Part shown: in pieces, positions 31,976 through 37,556 of the stretch | Position numbering within the stretch: the first letter of the stretch is position 1 | How the letters are laid out: each line of letters opens with the position of its first letter | Assembly: GCA_019420945.1 (NCBI GenBank) | Contig: JAHZGF010000027.1 | Span: 1-37,556 of the forward strand | DNA: 37,556 nt | Source: Clostridiales bacterium | Lineage (GTDB): Bacteria > Bacillota > Clostridia > Oscillospirales > Oscillospiraceae | Direction: 5' to 3' | Translations under genes and position numbers: made by a program | Notes under the pieces: generated by a model | What the model saw: only the letters and a program-made list of their open reading frames with translations | Databases searched by the model: none | Told to the model about the DNA's origin: nothing

Positions 31976-31999
31976 GAAAAACCACGGAGATGAAATGCT

Positions 32000-32590
32000 A
32001 TGCCCCCGCAGAAACGAATTTACCGGAATGATATTTTAGCAGCTGGAATCGAGCTGGTTCGGGAGCAGGGAGAGCAGGCCCTGTCGGTGCGCAGTCTGGC
32101 AAACAAACTGAACTGCTCCACGCAGCCGATTTACTCTGCGTTCTCCAGTATGGAACAATTCAAAGAGGCGCTGACCGATCTGGTGCGGGAAAAATATCTT
32201 TTTGCCGACGCGGATAACTATAAAAATGTAGCCCTTTCTTTTCTTCATTTTGCGCGCAGCGAAAAAAACCTGTTTCGGCTGGTGTATTTGCGTCAGCGTG
32301 ATACAGGGGAAAATCTATTTGAAGATCCCAATGAAGCCCAGACGGTTCGAAAATTGTGCGTGAACTTGGAACTTTCTCCTCAACACGCAGCTGAAATGCA
32401 CCGAAGAATGCAGTATTACTGCTACTCATTGGCGGTCATGATCGCGACAGGGTATCTGGATTTTACGGAGGAAGAAATCAGTGAAGAACTGACGGAATAT
32501 TACCGTATTATTTTAAGCTATTATAAGCAGGTAAAGAGTGAAGAGGAATTACAGCACTGGCTGACACGTTCACGAAACCTACCACTGTAA
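32000..32590 (+). CDS. TetR/AcrR family transcriptional regulator
   Basis: The 196-residue protein has the TetR N-terminal helix-turn-helix (about 8-55; ILAAGIELVREQGEQALSVR and CSTQPIYSAFSSMEQFK, the recognition part) and a helical, Cys/aromatic-containing C-terminal ligand and dimer domain. Such proteins mostly repress and are released by a small hydrophobic ligand. The start is ATG 32000 with GGAGA upstream. It lies first in the operon, 17 bases before the flavoprotein gene, behind the 22-bp palindrome, so it probably controls itself and the three redox genes. The ligand, perhaps the operon's substrate, is unknown. Confidence 0.88.
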   Translation: MPPQKRIYRNDILAAGIELVREQGEQALSVRSLANKLNCSTQPIYSAFSSMEQFKEALTDLVREKYLFADADNYKNVALSFLHFARSEKNLFRLVYLRQRDTGENLFEDPNEAQTVRKLCVNLELSPQHAAEMHRRMQYYCYSLAVMIATGYLDFTEEEISEELTEYYRIILSYYKQVKSEEELQHWLTRSRNLPL

Positions 32591-32607
32591 ATCAAAGGAG
32601 GAACACC

Positions 32608-34164
32608 ATGGCAACGAAAGCGAAAAAAGCCTATGACGTGGTGGTCATAGGCGCAGGCAACGGCGGTCTGGTGGCCGCCATCCGGATCTTACAGGCGGGG
32701 TATTCCTGCCTGTTGCTGGAGAAGCACAATTTGCCCGGCGGGTTTGCCACCAGCTTTAAACGGGGGCGTTTTGAGTTTGAAGCAAGCCTGCATGAGCTGA
32801 ACGATTTTGGTTCGCCCCAGGAGCCTGGCGATGTCAGAAAACTGTTCCGGGATTTGGGGGTGGAGGATAAAATCGACTGGGTGCGCATCCCGGAAGCGTA
32901 CCACCTGATCACCACCGATAAGAAGTATGACTGTGTCATGCCCTTTGGACAAGAGGCATTCATTGAGAAAATGGTGGAATACTGCCCGGAATCCCGCAAG
33001 TCCATTACTGAATTTTTTGAACTGTGCAATGAGGTTCGGGATGCCCAGACCTATTCCAATTCCGTCAACGGCAACACCGATTCCGACTATATGAAAAAGA
33101 CGTTCCCCAACTTTGTCAAGGCGGGCAGCTATTCGGTCAATGAAGTGCTGGACGCCTTGAAAATGCCCCAGAAAGCCAAGGATATTCTCAACGCTTACTG
33201 GTGTTACCTGGGCGTGGACTGCGATCGCATGAGCTTTCTGCATTATGGCTCCATGGTCATCCGCTATATTACTCGGGATGCCTGGATGCCCAAAATGCGC
33301 TCCCATGAGATCAGCCTCGCACTGGATACGCGCATCCGTGAGCTGGGCGGCGACATCTGGTATCAGTCTGAAGCGGAGAAAATTCTGACGGATGAGAAGG
33401 GAACCATCTCCGGTGTGCAGCTCACAGACGGCGAAATCATTGAGACCCATCATGTCATCGCAAACTGTTCTCCGCATCTGGTGTTTGGAAAGATGTTGGA
33501 GAAAAAGGCGGTCACCGAGCAAATGATCCGAGCCACCAACAGCCGTAAATTTGCCGGTCGTGGCTTCACCCTGTTTTTGGGCCTGAACCGTTCTGCGGAA
33601 GAGCTGGGAATTACCAGCCACAACTATTTCATTTATGATACCGCCGATACGGTAAAGCAGTATGATTTGATGAAGCGGGTTTCCACAAACCATGTTCAGG
33701 CCACCGTATGCCTGAACAATGCCTATCCTGAGTGCTCCCCGGAAGGCACCTGCATGATGTATTTCACAACCATGTTCATGTCCGATGACTGGGGAAATGT
33801 GACGCAGGAAGATTATTTCAAAATGAAGGACCAGGTTGCCGAGGATATGATCCGCGTCTTTGAGCGGGAAACCGGCTGCAAAATCCGGGATGTCATCGAG
33901 GAAATCTGCGTTGCTTCTCCCACCACATATGCCCGCTATTGCGGCCATCCGGAGGGCGTGATCTATGGCTATGAGACGGCAGATTGGGACAGCCTGATGC
34001 CCCGCATGATGATGATGAAGGAAGACGCTCTGATCAGTCCGGGACTGCGGTTTGCCGGCGGCTACGCCATGCGTTCCAGCGGTTATTCCAGCGCATATAT
34101 TTCCGGTGATCTTTCCGGTCGGCAAACTGTGGGCGATTTGAAGAAGGAGGCGCAGGGAGAATGA
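32608..34164 (+). CDS. FAD-dependent CrtI/RetSat-like oxidoreductase
   Basis: The 518-residue protein has a dinucleotide-binding motif GAGNGG at 15-20, then LEKHNLPGGFATSFKRG and FEFEASLHEL, the N-terminal pattern of the phytoene desaturase/carotene isomerase/retinol saturase family, and a C-terminal SPGLRFAGGYAMRSSGYSSA segment that closes the FAD site. Family members desaturate, isomerise or reduce conjugated polyenes. No carotenoid synthase gene is near, and the redox partner downstream suggests reduction rather than desaturation; this is inference. No membrane helix is evident. AAGGAGG precedes the ATG, and its stop overlaps the next start by four bases, so it is coupled to the ferredoxin reductase. 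Confidence 0.83.
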   Translation: MATKAKKAYDVVVIGAGNGGLVAAIRILQAGYSCLLLEKHNLPGGFATSFKRGRFEFEASLHELNDFGSPQEPGDVRKLFRDLGVEDKIDWVRIPEAYHLITTDKKYDCVMPFGQEAFIEKMVEYCPESRKSITEFFELCNEVRDAQTYSNSVNGNTDSDYMKKTFPNFVKAGSYSVNEVLDALKMPQKAKDILNAYWCYLGVDCDRMSFLHYGSMVIRYITRDAWMPKMRSHEISLALDTRIRELGGDIWYQSEAEKILTDEKGTISGVQLTDGEIIETHHVIANCSPHLVFGKMLEKKAVTEQMIRATNSRKFAGRGFTLFLGLNRSAEELGITSHNYFIYDTADTVKQYDLMKRVSTNHVQATVCLNNAYPECSPEGTCMMYFTTMFMSDDWGNVTQEDYFKMKDQVAEDMIRVFERETGCKIRDVIEEICVASPTTYARYCGHPEGVIYGYETADWDSLMPRMMMMKEDALISPGLRFAGGYAMRSSGYSSAYISGDLSGRQTVGDLKKEAQGE

Positions 34165-35327
34165 AGTTTAGGAAACAAATCTTTGGATTTATGGATATGC
34201 TGCGGTTTAAAAACCTGGTGCCTACCCGACGCAAAATGTTGGCGGAAGGGGCCAATACTCCGCTGCCTGAACAATATCGGACGAATATTCTGGCCCAAAA
34301 GCTGCATCCCGGTTATATGGAGGTGGAGCTGACGGACGCCCGCTTCCTCACCGAAACAATGCGGGAATTGACTTTTCGCCGGGTAGATGCGGACTCGTTT
34401 CCGTTTTTCCGGGCGGGACAGTATGTGTCCATCCAGATGAAAATTTGCGACAGCCTGGTCAGCCGGCCCTACTCCATTGTTTCCACGCCCCGTCAGGCCC
34501 TGGAAAACAAGCTGGTGTTGGCGGTGGAGCGTGCGGGTTTTGTGTCCGGCTACCTCAACCAGCAGGCCCAGGTGGGGGACCGTTTTGTTATGACGGAACC
34601 CTCCGGCGAATTCCACTATGAGACGCTGCGTGACAGCAAAAATATCATTTGCATCGCCGGCGGCAGTGGTATTACCCCCTTTATGTCTATGGCAGGCAGC
34701 CTTGCGGAGGGGGACGAAGGTTACCAGATGACGCTGTTTTACGGTGCCCGCACCGCGGCCCAGCTGGCCTATAAAACGGAGTTGGATGAACTGGCCGCCC
34801 GCTGCCAGGGGCTGAAAGTGGTGTATGTACTCAGTGAAGAGGAGCAGGCCGGATGTGAAAAGGGGTTTGTGTCTGCTGAGCTGATGAAAAAATACACCAC
34901 CCTCTCCGACAGCACATTCTTCCTCTGTGGTCCTCAGGCCATGTACGATTTTGTAGCCAAAGAGCTGGCGCCCTTGAACTTGCCGAAAAAAGCCGTGCAC
35001 CGTGATGCCACCTGCTGTGGAGATCTGTCCATGGAACAGCCCCAGGTGTTCAAACTCACCGTTCATATGCGGGATGAAATCTATGTGATTCCTGCAGCAG
35101 CCAATGAGACGTTGCTGGTATCTATGGAGCGCGCAGGTCTCAATGCCCCCAACAAGTGCCGGGCGGGAGGATGCGGCTTCTGTCACAGCAAGTGGCTTTC
35201 CGGCGGCTATCGGGTGGCCGAAGGCCGGGACGGGCGCAGAGAAGCGGACCGCAAGTTTGGATTTGTCCACCCCTGTGTCACCTATCCGTTGGAAGATATG
35301 GAAATTGATGTGCCGGTTGCCTACTGA
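34161..35327 (+). CDS. ferredoxin-NAD(P)H reductase fused to plant-type 2Fe-2S ferredoxin domain
   Basis: The 388-residue protein joins three modules. A flavin domain has RPYSIVS at 102-108, an NAD(P)-binding domain has GGSGITP at 167-173 and CGPQAM at 256-261, and a C-terminal ferredoxin domain has cysteines 333, 338, 341 and 372 in the plant-type pattern CxxxxCxxC...C. This resembles Hcr/PaaE-type reductases that pass electrons from NAD(P)H to a partner enzyme. The first 40 residues, basic with some hydrophobic residues (MKFRKQIFGFMDMLRF), may dock to the partner or membrane. ATGA overlap with the CrtI-like gene supports a functional pair. Confidence 0.88.
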   Translation: MKFRKQIFGFMDMLRFKNLVPTRRKMLAEGANTPLPEQYRTNILAQKLHPGYMEVELTDARFLTETMRELTFRRVDADSFPFFRAGQYVSIQMKICDSLVSRPYSIVSTPRQALENKLVLAVERAGFVSGYLNQQAQVGDRFVMTEPSGEFHYETLRDSKNIICIAGGSGITPFMSMAGSLAEGDEGYQMTLFYGARTAAQLAYKTELDELAARCQGLKVVYVLSEEEQAGCEKGFVSAELMKKYTTLSDSTFFLCGPQAMYDFVAKELAPLNLPKKAVHRDATCCGDLSMEQPQVFKLTVHMRDEIYVIPAAANETLLVSMERAGLNAPNKCRAGGCGFCHSKWLSGGYRVAEGRDGRREADRKFGFVHPCVTYPLEDMEIDVPVAY

Positions 35328-35338
35328 AGGAGGAACAT

Positions 35339-37390
35339 ATGAATCAGCAATATGATCCCCTGTTTACCCCTTGGAAAATCGGCAATGTAGAGATCAAAAA
35401 CCGCATTGTCATGTGCCCCATGGGCGGCACATCGCTGTTTGGGTGGATGGAGCCCAACCATTTCGATCAGGTGGCGGCAGAGTTTTTCATGAACATTGCA
35501 AAAAACGATGTGGGCCTGATCATTCCGGGAATCGCCCCGCTTCGGGACCCCATTGGCGGCCGCTGGCTGTATCGCAATCCGGGGATGTTCCGGAAACTGA
35601 AAGCTTATATGGAGCAGTTTCACACCACCGGGGCCAAACTGTTTGTCCAGCTGACCGCCGGCTTTGGCCGCAGCTTTGCGATTACTGACAGCCTCAGCAT
35701 CCTGTTGAAAAATAAGGCGCTGGGCGCCGTTGCCAAACCCATTGTGGACGCATCGTTCCTGTGTGCCTCTCCCAGTCCTTTGCCCTCCCGCTGGGCCGAG
35801 GATCTGATGTGCCGGGCCATCACCCGGGAAGAAATTCAGCATCTGGTCAAAGCGTTTGCAGAGACAGCACGGCTGTGCAAGGAGGCCGGGGTGGACGGCG
35901 TGGAAGTACACGCCGTCCATGAAGGCTACCTGATGGACCAGTTTACTTTGCCGTATACCAACCAGCGCAACGACGAATATGGCGGCAGCTTTGAAAATCG
36001 GTATCGCTTTGCTGTGGAGACCGTTCAGGCCATCAAGCAGTTGTGCGGAAAAGATTTCCCTGTTTCCTTGCGCTATTCAGTGCTCAGCAAGACCAAAGGT
36101 CTGTGCAAAGGTGCGGTGCCCGGCGAGGAGTATACTGAAGTGGGCCGGGATATGACGGAAAGCGAACGGGCAGCTCGTTATTTGCAGGAGGCAGGCTATG
36201 ATATGCTCAATGCGGATAACGGGACTTATGATGCGTGGTATTGGGCGCATCCGCCCCAGTATATGCCCCAGAACTGCAATTTGGAGGATGTGGCACACAT
36301 CCGGAAATTTGTAGACATTCCCGTGGTTTGTGCGGGACGGATGACACCGGAAACTGCGGCGAAGGCCATTGCGGCCGGTGAGATTGACGGTATGGGCGTA
36401 GCCCGGCAGTTCCTGGTGGACGGCGCATGGGTCACCAAGCTGAAAGAGGGCCGGGAAGAGGATATCCAGCCCTGTATATGCTGTCATAACGGCTGCTTCC
36501 CGCTGGCCCATTATAAAGGCTCTGCCAACGATGAGGACTTTGACGATGTGCGGCACATGGCCCGGTGCGCGTTGAATCCCATGACCATGCAGGGGCATAA
36601 ATATGACATTGTCCCGGCCAAGAAAGTAAAGACCATCGCGGTGATTGGCGGCGGAATTGGCGGTATGGAAGCTGCTCGCATTGCTGCACTGCGGGGACAC
36701 AAAGTCGCCATTTATGAAAAGACAGACCGGCTGGGGGGAGTGTTCATCGCAGCGGCTGCTCCTGATTTTAAAGAAAAGGATAAGGAGCTCATTGCGTGGT
36801 ACCGGCGGCAAATTGAAAAACTGCATATTCCCGTGCAGTTCCATACCACGGTGACCGATCTTTCTGAGATACAGGCTGATGAAGTGATCGTGGCAACCGG
36901 AGCGGTTGCCCGCAGAATTCCCATTCCCGGGGCAGAGCGTGCCATGGATGCTGTGGAATATCTGGAAGGCAGGCCGGTAGGGCAGCGGGTGGTCATTATC
37001 GGCGGCGGCCTGAGCGGCTGTGAAATTGCCTACGATTTGTTCCACAAGGGCAAGACCCCCATTATCATCGAGGCCAAAAATGACCTGATGGCCGTACGGG
37101 GACTGTGCTTGGCGAATTCCTCCTATCTGCGGGACTTCTTTGAAGCCCATAAGGTGGAAGTGCATTTGGAAAGCGGTGTGGATCGCATCGACAGCAATGC
37201 GGTAACCATCCGGGAGAAGGACGGGAGCACTGTTGTGATTCCGGCAGATGATGTAATTTTCGCAGTGGGATATACACCTGCCCCGGCTTTCGCAAAAGGC
37301 CGTCATGTCCATGTGATTGGCGATGCCTGCAAGGTGGGCAATTTGCGCACGGTTGTCTGGCAAGCCTGGAAGGTTGCGGAGAAGCTGTAA
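35339..37390 (+). CDS. OYE-family NADH:flavin oxidoreductase, FMN/4Fe-4S/FAD (FadH/BaiCD-like)
   Basis: The 683-residue protein has an N-terminal FMN-binding TIM barrel (about 5-370; NRIVMCPMGG, NDEYGGSFENRYRF), a 4Fe-4S site (C379, C382, C386 and C410, with a longer last spacing than in 2,4-dienoyl-CoA reductase), and FAD/NAD domains (GGGIGG at 437-442; VVIIGGGLSGCE). Relatives reduce activated C=C bonds: FadH, bile-acid BaiCD/BaiH, enoate and steroid reductases of gut anaerobes. The catalytic Tyr region reads HAVHEGYL (191-198), one residue longer between His and Tyr than classical HGYL. AAGGAGG precedes the ATG, 11 bases after the upstream stop. Last gene of the operon; substrate unknown. 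Confidence 0.9.
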   Translation: MNQQYDPLFTPWKIGNVEIKNRIVMCPMGGTSLFGWMEPNHFDQVAAEFFMNIAKNDVGLIIPGIAPLRDPIGGRWLYRNPGMFRKLKAYMEQFHTTGAKLFVQLTAGFGRSFAITDSLSILLKNKALGAVAKPIVDASFLCASPSPLPSRWAEDLMCRAITREEIQHLVKAFAETARLCKEAGVDGVEVHAVHEGYLMDQFTLPYTNQRNDEYGGSFENRYRFAVETVQAIKQLCGKDFPVSLRYSVLSKTKGLCKGAVPGEEYTEVGRDMTESERAARYLQEAGYDMLNADNGTYDAWYWAHPPQYMPQNCNLEDVAHIRKFVDIPVVCAGRMTPETAAKAIAAGEIDGMGVARQFLVDGAWVTKLKEGREEDIQPCICCHNGCFPLAHYKGSANDEDFDDVRHMARCALNPMTMQGHKYDIVPAKKVKTIAVIGGGIGGMEAARIAALRGHKVAIYEKTDRLGGVFIAAAAPDFKEKDKELIAWYRRQIEKLHIPVQFHTTVTDLSEIQADEVIVATGAVARRIPIPGAERAMDAVEYLEGRPVGQRVVIIGGGLSGCEIAYDLFHKGKTPIIIEAKNDLMAVRGLCLANSSYLRDFFEAHKVEVHLESGVDRIDSNAVTIREKDGSTVVIPADDVIFAVGYTPAPAFAKGRHVHVIGDACKVGNLRTVVWQAWKVAEKL

Positions 37391-37456
37391 AATAGAAGTC
37401 CTTCTGTGAATGATATCAGAATGGAAACGGACAAGAGTCCGCCTCCGCCAAACGAG

Positions 37457-37500
37457 AAGCTGCGTTTCAGACCTGTTGCCAGGCTGAAACGCAGCTTTTT
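37457..37500 (+). terminator. terminator of the redox operon
   Basis: AAGCTGCGTTTCAG (37457-37470) pairs with CTGAAACGCAGCTT (37484-37497), with CCTG...CAGG pairing in the loop and a T-run to 37500. It lies about 65 bases after the last stop codon. Confidence 0.92.
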
Positions 37501-37523
37501 CGTTTTGGTGGTACCAAAGACAA

Positions 37524-37542
37524 CCCCCGGCTATGCCGGGGG
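37524..37542. other. right-edge hairpin, IS200/IS605-like end candidate
   Basis: CCCCCGGC, loop TAT, GCCGGGGG: a perfect 8-bp stem with 3-base loop, flanked by GACAA and ACAAAAAATAG. Size and loop match the left-edge hairpin at 28-46 seen in reverse (AACCACCGGCTAAGCCGG). It could be the left end of an IS200/IS605 element continuing outside the window, but no transposase is visible. Confidence 0.35.
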
Positions 37543-37556
37543 ACAAAAAATAGCTT

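Overview
The window looks like the chromosome of a GC-rich, anaerobic, spore-forming member of the Clostridia, most like the Oscillospiraceae (Flavonifractor, Oscillibacter and Intestinimonas relatives). The basis is a complete spoIIIA sporulation operon, a Firmicutes-type nusB to recN cluster, a T-box in front of tyrS, surface proteins with PKTGD-type sorting signals, and a flavin/iron-sulfur reductase set typical of gut anaerobes. The genus is inference.

Layout. 1-5465 is a surface and spore-coat region. It holds a collagen-like protein (minus strand), a beta-helix wall-anchored protein whose signal peptide is interrupted by an in-frame UGA (minus), a Cys-rich protein of unknown family behind a sigma-K-like promoter (minus), and a CYTH-domain protein (plus). 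5468-10220 is spoIIIAA-AH behind a sigma-E-like promoter. 10314-20383 holds an Asp23 gene followed by nusB, a TsaD/Kae1-like gene, xseA, xseB, ispA, dxs, tlyA, nadK, argR and recN. This is the classic Bacillus/Clostridium order, but accBC is absent upstream of asp23 and the TsaD-like gene sits where Bacillus has folD. 20394-21976 is a strong promoter, a tyrosine T-box and tyrS. 22017-23548 is a MATE exporter with a His-rich tail.

On the minus strand, 23610-27987 reads murA, walJ-like MBL hydrolase, rlmH, phosphohexomutase. A divergent promoter region separates murA from smpB, a cyclophilin gene and ssrA (tmRNA), so both trans-translation components lie together.

Downstream of ssrA the sequence is visibly less GC-rich and looks accessory. 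It carries a second beta-helix wall-anchored protein and then a self-contained cassette: a TetR regulator with a 22-bp palindromic operator-like site, a CrtI/RetSat-like flavoprotein, an FNR-type reductase fused to a plant-type 2Fe-2S ferredoxin, and a large Old-Yellow-Enzyme/4Fe-4S/FAD reductase. This TetR-controlled redox cassette is the best candidate for an undescribed system. I infer that it reduces or isomerises a conjugated, hydrophobic substrate; the substrate cannot be read from the sequence.

Both window edges carry short hairpins (8-bp stems, 3-base loops) resembling IS200/IS605 ends, but no transposase is present. I saw no tRNA, rRNA or CRISPR array.
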